Assembly (NCBI RefSeq): GCF_003339815.1
Contig: NZ_PPTT01000006.1
Span: 121,227 to 185,226, forward strand
Source: Eggerthella sinensis
GTDB taxonomy: Bacteria; Actinomycetota; Coriobacteriia; Coriobacteriales; Eggerthellaceae
Length of the DNA: 64,000 nt
Reading direction: 5' to 3'
How positions within the stretch are numbered: the stretch's first letter is position 1; each line of letters opens with the position of its first letter. The notes under the pieces are model-generated. The model was not told the DNA's origin. It worked only from the letters and a program-made list of their open reading frames with translations, and did no database searches. Of this stretch, positions 24,842 through 33,796 are shown piece by piece. Position numbers and translations under genes: made by a program.

Positions 24842-25864
24842 ATGTCTGACGATAAGGTCACCATCACCGTTGATGCCATGGGAGGCGACGACGCTCCTGG
24901 CGTGGTGCTCGAAGGCGTTGCCCAGGCGCTTGCCGCCGACGAGGGCCTCACGGTTATCCTGTGCGGCCCGGCCGACGTCGTGGAGCCCTTCGCGGCGGCG
25001 CACGAGCGCTGCACGGCGCAGGTGTGCACCGAGGTCATCGGCATGGCGGAGCACCCCGCGAACGCGGTGCGCAAGAAGAAGGACTCGTCCATCGTGGTGG
25101 GCTGTCGCCTCGTGAAGGAGGGTGCCGCGCAGGGCTTCTTCTCCGCCGGCTCCACCGGTGCCTGCCTTGCGGCGGGCACGCTCGTCATGGGCCGCATCAA
25201 GGGCGTCGCCCGCCCCGCGCTCGCCACCGTCATCCCGTCGCCCGTGCGCCCCGTCGTCATGAGCGACATCGGCGCGAACGCCGACTGCAAGCCCGAGTAC
25301 CTCGTGCAGTTCGGCCAGATGGCCTCCATCTACGCCGAGCGCATCATCGGCATCGAGCATCCGCGCGCGGCGCTGCTCAACATCGGCGAGGAGGACACGA
25401 AGGGCTCGCAGTTCGCCCAGGAGGCCCACGCCCTGCTGAAGGAGCAGCTGCCGAACTTCGCGGGCAACGCGGAGGGGTCGGACATCCTGCCGGCCAATTT
25501 CGACGTCATCGTCACGGACGGCTTCACGGGCAACGTGTGCCTCAAAACCATCGAGGGCACGTCGAAGACGCTGTTCAAAACGCTCAAGGGCATCATGCTG
25601 TCCACGCCGCTCACGAAGCTGGGGGCGCTCGCCATCAAGGGTGGGCTCAAGCAGCTCATGGCGCAGGTGAGCCCCGACACGTACGGCGGCGCTCCGCTGC
25701 TCGGCGTGAAGGGCGCGCTGCTCGTGGGTCACGGGTCCTCGAACGCGCTCGCCGTGCGCAACGGCGTGCTGACCACCGCGAGCATCGCGCGCGCGGGCGT
25801 TTCTGATATAATCGCTCAAACCGTGGCGTCGCCGCGTCCCGCCGCTACCGAGGAGGGGGCATAG
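24842..25864 (+). CDS. plsX: Phosphate acyltransferase PlsX
   Basis: 340 residues. Converts acyl-ACP to acyl-phosphate for phospholipid synthesis. Motifs: ITVDAMGGDDAPG at the N-terminus, FFSAGSTGACLAAGTL, VMSDIGANADCKPEYLVQF, DGFTGNV, and YGGAPLLGVKGALLVGHGSS. The start has a modest GTGAGG. Lies downstream of the double-hairpin element and upstream of rnc (4-bp gap). Confidence 0.96.
   Translation: MSDDKVTITVDAMGGDDAPGVVLEGVAQALAADEGLTVILCGPADVVEPFAAAHERCTAQVCTEVIGMAEHPANAVRKKKDSSIVVGCRLVKEGAAQGFFSAGSTGACLAAGTLVMGRIKGVARPALATVIPSPVRPVVMSDIGANADCKPEYLVQFGQMASIYAERIIGIEHPRAALLNIGEEDTKGSQFAQEAHALLKEQLPNFAGNAEGSDILPANFDVIVTDGFTGNVCLKTIEGTSKTLFKTLKGIMLSTPLTKLGALAIKGGLKQLMAQVSPDTYGGAPLLGVKGALLVGHGSSNALAVRNGVLTTASIARAGVSDIIAQTVASPRPAATEEGA
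25804..25812 (+). promoter_or_regulatory. Internal extended -10 promoter at the end of plsX
   Basis: TGA-TATAAT within the last codons of plsX, about 60 bp before rnc. The -35 region is weak. It would give rnc and smc extra transcription. Confidence 0.45.
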
Positions 25865-25868
25865 CGCG

Positions 25869-26783
25869 ATGCCCGACCCGTCATTGGACCTTGCACCAGC
25901 TCCCCATCCGCAGCCTGAACGAAAGCCCGAGCACTCCATGACCTTCACCGATGAACAGCAGAGAAAACTGACGCGCGCGCAGGAAATCCTCGGCTACCGC
26001 TTCGCCGACGAGCAACTGCTGCTCTCCGCCATCACCCACCCCTCGGCCACCGAGGGCAAGTCGGTCAAATACTCCTATGAGCGCCTTGAGTTCCTCGGCG
26101 ACAGCATCCTGGGCGCCATCGTGGCCACCATCGCCTTCGATCGTTTCCACGACCTGGACGAGGGCGGTCTCACGCGCATCAAGGTGGCGCTCGTGTCGGG
26201 CGCGAGCCTGTCCGACGTCGCCGAGCGGCTCGGGTTCACCGACATCATCGTGTTCGGCTCCTCGGAGACGGGCACGGGCCGTCGCGGCCTGCACTCCGCG
26301 CTCGAGAACGTGTACGAGGCCGTGGTGGCCGCGCTGTTCTTGGACGGCGGCATCGACGCGGCCGTGGCGTTCGTGAACAGCACGCTCATCCCGCGCATGT
26401 CGGTGGACATGGCGCGCGAGCCCGAGAACCCCAAGAGCGCCCTGCAGGAGAAGCTGCAGGAAGACGGCATCACGCCCACGTACAAGCTGGTGGAGACGCA
26501 GGGGCCGCCGCACGACCGCACGTTCGTCGCGCAGGTGTTCGCCGGCTCGCAGGGCCTCGCGCGCGGCACGGGCCGCACGAAGAAGGAGGCCGAGAGCCAG
26601 GCCGCCAAGAGCACGCTCGCCCGTCTGGGCGAGTTCTTCGGCCTCGGGGTCGACGGCGAGGCGCGCGCCGAGAAGGCCGAAGCGGCCAAGCTCGCCAAGG
26701 CCGAGAAGGCCGCCGCCCGCGCCGAGGAGAAGGCGCGCAAGAAGTCCGAACGCGAGCGCGCGAAGCAGCGCAAGCAGGGGTAG
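25869..26783 (+). CDS. rnc: Ribonuclease III
   Basis: Cleaves double-stranded RNA, including rRNA precursors. 304 residues from the first ATG; the conserved part starts near residue 24 (MTFTDEQQRK), so the true start may be 25938. Signature YERLEFLGDSILGAIV with catalytic Glu/Asp, and the second acidic site in ALENVYEAVVAALFLDGG. The double-stranded RNA-binding domain spans about 180-250. A 55-residue Lys/Glu/Ala helical tail (about 252-304) is longer than in most RNase III enzymes. Confidence 0.95.
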   Translation: MPDPSLDLAPAPHPQPERKPEHSMTFTDEQQRKLTRAQEILGYRFADEQLLLSAITHPSATEGKSVKYSYERLEFLGDSILGAIVATIAFDRFHDLDEGGLTRIKVALVSGASLSDVAERLGFTDIIVFGSSETGTGRRGLHSALENVYEAVVAALFLDGGIDAAVAFVNSTLIPRMSVDMAREPENPKSALQEKLQEDGITPTYKLVETQGPPHDRTFVAQVFAGSQGLARGTGRTKKEAESQAAKSTLARLGEFFGLGVDGEARAEKAEAAKLAKAEKAAARAEEKARKKSERERAKQRKQG

Positions 26784-26790
26784 CCGTTCC

Positions 26791-29700
26791 ATGTATCTGA
26801 AATCGCTCGTTCTCAAAGGCTTCAAGTCGTTCGCCGACCGCAGCGTGCTGGCGCTCGAACCGGGCATCACCGCCGTGGTGGGGCCGAACGGCTCGGGCAA
26901 GTCGAACATCTCCGACGCCGTGCTGTGGGTGCTCGGCGAGCGCAATGCGAAGCATTTGCGCGGCCAGGCGATGGAGGACGTCATCTTCGCGGGGTCGTCG
27001 GCGCGCAAGAGCGTGGGCATCGCCGAGGTGGACCTCGTGCTGGACAACTCCGACGGCACGCTGCCGGTGGACTTCGACGAGGTGGCCATCACGCGCCGCA
27101 TGTACCGGTCGGGCGAGAGCGAGTACCTGATCAACGGCGTGGTGGCGCGCCGCATGGACGTGCTGGACATCCTGCACGACTCGGGGCTGGGCACGGGCAC
27201 GCACTCCATCATCAGCCAGGGATCGCTCGATTCCATCCTGCAATCGAAGCCCGAAGATCGCCGCGCCCTCATCGAGGAGGCCGCCGGCGTGCTCAAGCAC
27301 AAGCAGCGCAAGGCGAAGAGCGAGCGCAAGCTGGCCGCCATGGACGCGCACCTGTCCCGCGTCAAGGACGTGGCCGCCGAGGTGGAGCGGCAGCTGGGGC
27401 CGCTCGAGCGCAAGGCGAAGCGCGCCCGCACCTACCAGGGCCTCGCCGACGAGCTGGCCGATTTGAACCTGGGGCTCGCCGTGGACGACCTGCGCACGCT
27501 GCGGCGCGGATGGAACGACGCCGTGAGCCGCGAGCAGGCCCTCGAGGCCGAGCTCGAGCAGAAGCGCGCCGCCATCGCGCAGGCCGAGGCGGCGGCCGAG
27601 GAGCTGCAGGAGAAGATTCGCCGCGAGAGCGTGGACGCGGGCGAGCTGGCCCGCCAGCACCGCCGCGCCTCGTCGGCCGTCGAGCGCTTCGACGGCGCGA
27701 CCCTGCTGCTGCACGAGAAGCGCCGCGCGGCGCAGAGCTACGAGGCCGAGCTGCGCGTTACGCTGGAAGCGAACAAGGCGAAGCGCGCGCAGGCCGAAGC
27801 CGACCGCGCGCAGGCTGCGGCGCAGCTGGCCGAGGTGCAGCACGACCGCGAGCAGGCCGACACCGCCGTGGCGCGCCTGGCGCAGGAGCAAGCGGAGAAC
27901 GCGCAGCAGCGCCGCGCGCTCGAACGCGAGGTGGAGGAGCTCGAGCGCGCGAAGCGCACGGGCGAGCGCGCGCAGGAGCAGGCGCGCCGCGAGCTGGCCG
28001 AGACGCAGGAGGCGCTCACGAGCGGGCTTGCGCACGTGAAGCTCATCGAGGGGCACGGCAAGGAGCTCGAGCTGCAGCTGGAGCGCGCGCAAGCCGAGGC
28101 CGTGGCGCTCGCGGACGCGGCGGCGCAGGCAGGCACGGCGCTCGATGCGCTCGTGGAGGCCGAAGGGGCGGCCCGCGCCCGCGTGGGCGAGGCGCTGGGC
28201 GCGCGCGAGACGGCGCGCGGCGAGCTGGACGAGGCGCGCGACGCGGCCTCGCTCGTGGCGTCCGAGATCAAGGGGCTCGAAGAGGTGGAGCGCGCGAGCG
28301 CGGCGGCGGGACCGGCCCGCGCCTGGCTGCTCGACAACGCCGCCGACCTCGGCGTGCGCCTCGACCCGCTCGCGCATGCCGTGCGCGCCTCCGAGGGCTT
28401 CGAGGCGCTCGTGGAGCACCTGCTGTCCTCCGACGTGTCGGCGCTGCTCGTGGACGACGCGACCCGCGCGAACGCTGCGGCGGCCGCGCTCGTGGCGCAG
28501 GACGAGCGGGGCGAAGTGGTGCTCGTGCCGCGCACGGGCGAGAGCGTGCGCTCTGCGGCGGCGCGCGAGGCCGCGGCCGCGGGGCTCGGTCGGGCGCTCG
28601 TGGACGAGCTGACGTACGCCGCCGAGGACGCCGACGCCGTGGAGGCGCTGCTGGGCGACGTGGTGGTGTGCGCCGACCTCGACGCGGCCTTCGCCGCCCA
28701 TGCGCGTCGGGCGCAGGGCGTGCGCTACGTCACGTCCGACGGCTGCATCGTGTGGCCGAACGGCAAGGTGACCGTGGGCGCCGCCGCGGCCGACAGCGAC
28801 GAAGGCGTGCTCGCGCGCGCCCGCCGGCTCGAGGAGCTGCGCGGACGCCTGCGCGCTGCCGAAGAGGCGCGCGCCGCGGCCGAGGAGCGCGCGGCGGCGG
28901 CCGAGGCCGCGCTGCGCACGGCGCAGGGGGAGAGCCTGCGCCTGTCGCAGGAGCTGGCCGAGCTGCGCGGCAAGACCGATTCGGCCCGCGCCGAAGCGCG
29001 TCGCGGCGAGGAGAAGCTGGCCGCGGTGCGCCGCGAGTTCGAGGACATCGAGCGGCAGCGCGGCGAGGCCGAGCGCACGGTGGCCGAGGCCCGTCCGTCG
29101 GTGGAGGCGCTCGAGCAGAAGCTGGCCGCCCTCAAGCAGGAGCTCGAGCAGGGTGCGGCGCGTCTCGAGGAGGCGCAGGACACGGTGGTGCCGCTGCGCA
29201 AGGAGGCCGCGCGCCTGCGCGACGCGCTGTCCGAGGCGAAGCTCAAGGCGGCCACGCTGTCCGAGCGGCAGACCTACACGAGCCGCGTGGTGGACGCGCG
29301 CACGCGCGACCTCGAGGCCGTGGCGAAAAGCGACGCCGAAGCGCGCGAGACGCTGCTCAGGAAGACGGTGGCGCAGAAGCGCATCGAGCCCTTGCTGGCC
29401 CTGTTCGAGGAGCTCGTGGCAAGCGCCCGGAAGTGGACGCGCGACCTCGAGGAGGCGGCCACGGCCGCGCAGGATTCCTCGACCGGCCTGCACAACGCCG
29501 TGAACGAGGCCCGCGCCGTCGCGCGTGCGGCGCACGACGCCTTCGACGACGCGAACGCCCGCCTGTCGGCGGCGCGCGTGGACAAGGGGCGCCTCGAGGT
29601 GCAGGTGGACGCGGCGGTGAACGTCATCGTGCACGACTGCAACGTGCCGCTCGACCGCGCGCTCGAGCTTCCCGAGCTCGAGGATCGCGGCGCGTGCGAG

Positions 29701-30351
29701 GACGCGGCCTTCAAGCTGCGCCGCCGCATCGCGAACATGGGCACCATCAACCCCGACGCCGCCGAGGAGTACGAGCAGCTCAAAGAGCGCTACGACTACC
29801 TGGCCGCCCAGCTGGCCGACCTCGACAGCGCGCGCCGCTCGCTCACGAAGATCGTGCGCGTCATCGACGCCCGCATGAAGGACGACTTCATCCGCACCTA
29901 CGAGGCGGTGGACGCGAACTTCCGCGAGATCTTCGCCGTGCTGTTCCCGGGCGGCAGCGCCGAGCTCGCGCTGTCCGACCCCGACGACCTGGAGAACACG
30001 GGCGTGGAGGTGACGGCGCAGCCGAAGGGCAAGCGCATCACGAAGATGATGCTCATGTCCGGCGGCGAGAAGTCGCTCACGGCGCTCGCGCTGTTGTTCG
30101 CGGTGTACCGCATCCGCACGACGCCGTTCTACATCCTCGACGAGGTGGAAGCCGCGCTCGACGACTCGAACCTGCGGCGCCTCACCATGTACCTCGAATC
30201 GCTGCGCGACTCCACCCAGCTCATCATGATCACGCACCAGAGGCGCACCATGGAGATGGCCGACGTGCTGTTCGGCGTGTCCATGCAGGCCGACGGCGTG
30301 ACGAAGGTGGTCAGCCAGAAGCTCGACCGCGCCCTGCAGTACGCCGAATAG
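26791..30351 (+). CDS. smc: Chromosome segregation protein SMC
   Basis: 1186 residues. Head: Walker A GPNGSGKSN (31-39), C-motif LMSGGEKSLTALAL (about 1088) and Walker B FYILDEVEAALDDSN (about 1112). Long coiled coils flank a hinge at about 505-665. SMC with ScpA/ScpB (not in this window) is loaded at parS by ParB and aligns chromosome arms; two parS sites lie 8 kb upstream. Starts 7 bp after rnc, the common rnc-smc-ftsY order. Confidence 0.97.
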   Translation: MYLKSLVLKGFKSFADRSVLALEPGITAVVGPNGSGKSNISDAVLWVLGERNAKHLRGQAMEDVIFAGSSARKSVGIAEVDLVLDNSDGTLPVDFDEVAITRRMYRSGESEYLINGVVARRMDVLDILHDSGLGTGTHSIISQGSLDSILQSKPEDRRALIEEAAGVLKHKQRKAKSERKLAAMDAHLSRVKDVAAEVERQLGPLERKAKRARTYQGLADELADLNLGLAVDDLRTLRRGWNDAVSREQALEAELEQKRAAIAQAEAAAEELQEKIRRESVDAGELARQHRRASSAVERFDGATLLLHEKRRAAQSYEAELRVTLEANKAKRAQAEADRAQAAAQLAEVQHDREQADTAVARLAQEQAENAQQRRALEREVEELERAKRTGERAQEQARRELAETQEALTSGLAHVKLIEGHGKELELQLERAQAEAVALADAAAQAGTALDALVEAEGAARARVGEALGARETARGELDEARDAASLVASEIKGLEEVERASAAAGPARAWLLDNAADLGVRLDPLAHAVRASEGFEALVEHLLSSDVSALLVDDATRANAAAAALVAQDERGEVVLVPRTGESVRSAAAREAAAAGLGRALVDELTYAAEDADAVEALLGDVVVCADLDAAFAAHARRAQGVRYVTSDGCIVWPNGKVTVGAAAADSDEGVLARARRLEELRGRLRAAEEARAAAEERAAAAEAALRTAQGESLRLSQELAELRGKTDSARAEARRGEEKLAAVRREFEDIERQRGEAERTVAEARPSVEALEQKLAALKQELEQGAARLEEAQDTVVPLRKEAARLRDALSEAKLKAATLSERQTYTSRVVDARTRDLEAVAKSDAEARETLLRKTVAQKRIEPLLALFEELVASARKWTRDLEEAATAAQDSSTGLHNAVNEARAVARAAHDAFDDANARLSAARVDKGRLEVQVDAAVNVIVHDCNVPLDRALELPELEDRGACEDAAFKLRRRIANMGTINPDAAEEYEQLKERYDYLAAQLADLDSARRSLTKIVRVIDARMKDDFIRTYEAVDANFREIFAVLFPGGSAELALSDPDDLENTGVEVTAQPKGKRITKMMLMSGGEKSLTALALLFAVYRIRTTPFYILDEVEAALDDSNLRRLTMYLESLRDSTQLIMITHQRRTMEMADVLFGVSMQADGVTKVVSQKLDRALQYAE

Positions 30352-30378
30352 CGCGCCGGCCTGCACGGCCGGGGGCGC
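30351..30378. terminator. Hairpin between the convergent smc and small membrane-protein genes
   Basis: CCGGCC (30356-30361) pairs with GGCCGG (30367-30372) and the outer GCGC segments also pair. No T run, so it is a weak candidate. Confidence 0.4.
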
Positions 30379-30732
30379 TTACCCCATCAGCAGGCGGACG
30401 ATGACAACGACCGCCCAGGTGCAGAGCAGCACCGCGTTGACCTTGGCCAGGACGTTGAGCGCCTTGTTCGGCAGCTTCTCGCCCTTGACCAGCACATCGG
30501 CGTTCAGCAGCGAGAACATGAGTATGAGCAGCGAGTAGCTGGACATGGTGCTCTCGTTGCCCGCGTACAGCGCGTAGAAGAACCCGATCCACAGAAGGGG
30601 CAGGGCGATCATCGTGATGATCCGGAATATCCTCGTGCCGCGCTCTTTGCTCCAGGGGGAGGCTTCTTTCTGCGGTGCCGGTGCCGGGGCATGCTCGCTT
30701 GCAACCGCTGCTTCCAAACGCTCTTCAGCCAT
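30379..30732 (-). CDS. Small membrane protein, unknown function
   Basis: 117 residues. Ala/Pro-rich cytoplasmic N-terminus (1-35), then three hydrophobic helices at about 38-58, 66-82 and 95-116. Resembles nothing I can name with confidence; its layout is that of small DUF6442-type membrane proteins often placed beside PadR/DUF2812 cassettes. Start chosen at MAEERL because GGAG precedes it at 9 bp; an ATG five codons earlier has no ribosome binding site. Divergent from the PadR gene, so the two may share regulation. Confidence 0.65.
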   Translation of the reverse strand: MAEERLEAAVASEHAPAPAPQKEASPWSKERGTRIFRIITMIALPLLWIGFFYALYAGNESTMSSYSLLILMFSLLNADVLVKGEKLPNKALNVLAKVNAVLLCTWAVVVIVRLLMG

Positions 30733-30786
30733 GATGGGACGCTCCATTTCAAGATAGAGTATAGTGGGAAATCGTAGTGGATTCGC

Positions 30787-30827
30787 TTGCAAGCAGGCCC
30801 ATTGTAGCATAGTATCCATGATGGATA
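30787..30827 (+). promoter_or_regulatory. PadR-gene promoter with palindromic operator
   Basis: TTGCAA (30787-30792), 17 bp, TAGTAT (30810-30815). The -10 runs into a perfect 7-1-7 palindrome, TATCCAT-G-ATGGATA (30813-30827), suited to a dimeric winged-helix repressor. Confidence 0.65.
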
Positions 30828-30842
30828 TACGAGAGGAACGAA

Positions 30843-31184
30843 ATGGCGAAGAGGAGCCCGTACGAGACCGGGGAGCTGTCCGACAGCATCTTTCTGATCC
30901 TGCTGGCAACGCTCGAGCCGGCGTACGGGTATCGGATCATGCAGGACGTCAAGGAGTCCACGTCGGGCGCCGTGGAGGTGGGTCCCGCCACCATGTACAC
31001 GACGCTCAAGAAGCTCAAGGCGGCGGGCTGGATCGCCGAGATCGCCGAGGACGAGAGCCGCATCCTGTACGCGGCCACCGACGAGGGCCGCGCGGTGCTG
31101 CAGCGCGACTTCGAACGGCGAGGGCGGTTGCTGGCCGTGGCAGAGGCTCGTCTGGGCGAGGCGAACGAGGAGGATCATGGCTAA
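30843..31184 (+). CDS. PadR family transcriptional regulator
   Basis: 113 residues with the PadR winged helix: SIFLILLATLEPAYGYRIMQDV, GPATMYTTLKKLKAAGWI, and the wing ILYAATDEGRAVL. Short C-terminal helix, the s-PadR form. The downstream DUF2812 gene overlaps by 8 bp, the usual PadR-DUF2812 pair. Palindrome at the -10 suggests autorepression. Confidence 0.92.
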   Translation: MAKRSPYETGELSDSIFLILLATLEPAYGYRIMQDVKESTSGAVEVGPATMYTTLKKLKAAGWIAEIAEDESRILYAATDEGRAVLQRDFERRGRLLAVAEARLGEANEEDHG

Positions 31185-31728
31185 GTACCGGATGTGCGGC
31201 GGCCTGGCCATCATGCCGAAGCACGATATGAAGATGCTCGCCGATATGAGCGCGCGCGGGTGGCACCTGAGCGGCTTCTCGTGCGGAATCCTGTACCGCT
31301 TCGAGGCGGGTGCGCCGCATGCGTACGACTACGCGGTGGACTTCCAGCGCGATTTCTCGGCCGAGGCGCAGGAGCTCTACGCCATGGCGGGCTGGCAGCC
31401 CGTCGCCTTGGGGCCGACGTGGCAGATCGTGCGCGCCGAGGCCGGCACCGTCCCGCTCTACACCGACGACGACGCTGAGGCGGAGACGCTGTCGGCGAGC
31501 CGGACGGGCGCGGGATGGGCCGCGCTCGTCTGCGCGCTCGCGGCGGTGCTGCTGTTCGCGCTCCAGGGCCGCCTTGCCGCCCAGGGCAACGAGGCGGGGT
31601 CGTGGGCGAGCCTCGTCGGATGCCTGGTGTTCGCCGCCGGGTTCGTCTTCGCGTTCTTCCCCTTCGTCGGCTATACGCGAACCTTGCACACGCTCCACGT
31701 GGAGCAGGAGGAGGACCCCCGCCGCTGA
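31177..31728 (+). CDS. DUF2812 membrane protein
   Basis: 183 residues. N-terminal soluble DUF2812 domain (1-100: GWHLSGFSCGILYRFEAG, YAMAGWQPVALG) followed by two hydrophobic helices (about 110-128 and 139-160). Such proteins accompany PadR regulators and may act as their signal-dependent partner at the membrane; biochemical role unknown. Translationally coupled to padR. Confidence 0.85.
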   Translation: MAKYRMCGGLAIMPKHDMKMLADMSARGWHLSGFSCGILYRFEAGAPHAYDYAVDFQRDFSAEAQELYAMAGWQPVALGPTWQIVRAEAGTVPLYTDDDAEAETLSASRTGAGWAALVCALAAVLLFALQGRLAAQGNEAGSWASLVGCLVFAAGFVFAFFPFVGYTRTLHTLHVEQEEDPRR

Positions 31729-31784
31729 CGCGCGGCCTCATTTGGGATACACTGTTCAGGCTACCAAGAAAGGAGCCCGCCATC

Positions 31785-32705
31785 ATGGGATTGTTCGACC
31801 GCATCAGCGAGGGGCTCACCCGCTCGCGCGACAAGTTCAAGGAGCAGATGAACGTCCTGCTCGACCGCGGCCCCGACCTCGACGAAGAGTTCTGGGACGG
31901 GCTTGAGGAGACGCTCATCCTGGCCGATATCGGCGGCGCGGCCGCCACGGAGATCGTGGAAAACCTGCGCGACCAGGCCACGCGCAAGGCGCTGCCCGAC
32001 GCCTACGCCGTGCTCGACCTGCTGAACGACCAGATCGCCTCTACGTTCGCGCAAGGCGGCGAACAGGTGCTGGGCGGCGAGCCCGCGCTCGTGCTGTTCG
32101 TGGGCATCAACGGCACCGGCAAGACCACCACGGTGGGCAAGCTGGCCAAGGAGGCCACCGACGCCGGCCGCACGGTGATCCTCGGCAGCGCCGACACGTT
32201 CCGCGCCGCCGCCATCGAGCAGCTGGAGGTGTGGGCGAAGCGCGCGAACGTCGAAGTGGTCACGCGCGAGCGCGGCAGCGACCCGGCCAGCGTGTGCTAC
32301 GACACCATCGAGCGCGCCGAATCCGCCGGCGCCGATCTCGTGCTCATCGACACGGCGGGGCGCCTCCATACGTCCGCCGACCTCATGCGCGAGCTCGAGA
32401 AGGTGGTGAACGTCGTGCGCAAGCGCAGCGCTCTGCCCGTGTACACCGTGCTCGTCACCGACGCCACCACGGGCCAGAACGGCCTGCAGCAGGCGCGCGA
32501 GTTCGACCGCGCGCTCGACTTGGACGGCGTCATCATCACGAAGCTCGACGGCACGGCGAAGGGCGGCATCGCGCTGGCCGTCTCGCACGAGCTGGGGCTG
32601 CCCGTGCTCAAGATCGGCGTGGGGGAGGGCCTCGACGACCTCAAGGACTTCGACGCGCACGACTTCTCCCGCGCTCTCGTGGGCTCCTTCGACGAGCGGG
32701 GCTAG
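31785..32705 (+). CDS. ftsY: Signal recognition particle receptor FtsY
   Basis: 306 residues with N and G domains only; the long acidic A domain of E. coli FtsY is absent, as usual in Gram-positives. GTPase motifs GINGTGKTTT (about 107), DTFRAAA, DTAGR and TKLDGTAKGG. Receives Ffh-ribosome complexes at the membrane. AAAGGAG precedes the ATG at 31785. The PadR cassette separates it from smc, with which it is normally adjacent. Confidence 0.96.
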   Translation: MGLFDRISEGLTRSRDKFKEQMNVLLDRGPDLDEEFWDGLEETLILADIGGAAATEIVENLRDQATRKALPDAYAVLDLLNDQIASTFAQGGEQVLGGEPALVLFVGINGTGKTTTVGKLAKEATDAGRTVILGSADTFRAAAIEQLEVWAKRANVEVVTRERGSDPASVCYDTIERAESAGADLVLIDTAGRLHTSADLMRELEKVVNVVRKRSALPVYTVLVTDATTGQNGLQQAREFDRALDLDGVIITKLDGTAKGGIALAVSHELGLPVLKIGVGEGLDDLKDFDAHDFSRALVGSFDERG

Positions 32706-32706
32706 C

Positions 32707-33693
32707 GTGGCCTGCGTGCAGGTGCATCGCGACCCGGACGTGTTCGAGGTGCGCGTGCCGTTCGAGAACATCTCCACGAACGACACGAACTGCTACATCG
32801 TGCGGGACGGCGACGATACGCTCGTCGTGGACACGGGTGCGCCGTCGGACGAGGGCTTCGCCATCCTCGACGCCGCGCTCGCCGAGCTCGGCGTCGATCG
32901 GGCGCGCGCGGCCTTCTTCCTCACGCACCTGCACCTCGATCATGCGGGGCTCGTGGACCGCATCGCGCTTCCCGGCGCGCGGCTCTACGTGAGCCCCGTG
33001 GACTTCGAGGCGGTGCGCGCCTCGCGGGCCGCCTCCTCCTACGACAGCGCGCGCCGCGCGTTCGTGGCTGAGGGCGTCTCGCCGTCCGACGCGTCGGGCT
33101 ACGCTCGCTACGCCGTCGAGCCGCGCCTGTTCGACGCGTCGCGCCTGACGCTCGTGCCGTCTTGCGAGGGCGACGCCATCGACGTGGGGCGCTACCGCTT
33201 CCGCGTGGTGGAGACGCCCGGCCACACGCCGGGCCACCTGTCTTTGTACGAGCCGCAGTCGCGCATCCTGTTCAGCGGCGATCACGTGCTGTTCGTCATC
33301 TCGCCGAGCATCGCGCTGTTCCCGGACGGCGCCGACGGGCTGCAGGCCTACCTCGACAGCCTCGACAAGGTGCGCCGCCTGGCGTGCCGCAGGCTGTTCG
33401 TCTCGCACGGGGAGCCGCGCGACGACTTCGAGGCGCGCATCGACTGGCTGGCCGCGCACCACCTCGAGCGGCTCGACGAGACGCGCGCCATCGTGCGCGA
33501 GAACCCGGGCCTCACAGGCGAAGAGGTGATCAGGGCCATCCGCTGGAACGTGCCGTTCGACACCTGGGAGGCCATCTCGTTCGTGCAGCGCTGGTGCATC
33601 GTCACCGAGGGCCTCGTCATCCTCAACCACCTCGTCGACCGCCGCGCCATCCGCCGCGAACCCGACGAAGCCGGAATCCACCGGTATTTCTGA
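32707..33693 (+). CDS. Metallo-beta-lactamase fold hydrolase
   Basis: 328 residues. Metal-binding THLHLDHAG, the later ETPGHTPGH and FSGDHVLF are intact, so it should bind two zinc ions. A C-terminal winged-helix-like part (about 255-328) follows, as in the RNase Z/lactamase group of thioesterase-like hydrolases (LACTB2 type). GTG start one base after the ftsY stop. Substrate not evident. Confidence 0.85.
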   Translation: MACVQVHRDPDVFEVRVPFENISTNDTNCYIVRDGDDTLVVDTGAPSDEGFAILDAALAELGVDRARAAFFLTHLHLDHAGLVDRIALPGARLYVSPVDFEAVRASRAASSYDSARRAFVAEGVSPSDASGYARYAVEPRLFDASRLTLVPSCEGDAIDVGRYRFRVVETPGHTPGHLSLYEPQSRILFSGDHVLFVISPSIALFPDGADGLQAYLDSLDKVRRLACRRLFVSHGEPRDDFEARIDWLAAHHLERLDETRAIVRENPGLTGEEVIRAIRWNVPFDTWEAISFVQRWCIVTEGLVILNHLVDRRAIRREPDEAGIHRYF

Positions 33694-33743
33694 GGAACGG
33701 TCGGATTGGTTGTGTGTTTGTGGCCGCGGTGGGCGGTGTGGCG

Positions 33744-33749
33744 TATAAT
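33744..33749 (+). promoter_or_regulatory. -10 box of ffh
   Basis: Exact TATAAT, 48 bp before the ffh start. No good -35 hexamer at 16-18 bp. Confidence 0.5.
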
Positions 33750-33796
33750 TTGAATACTACGCTTAATCGACGCATACGACGAGGAGCACACCGACC

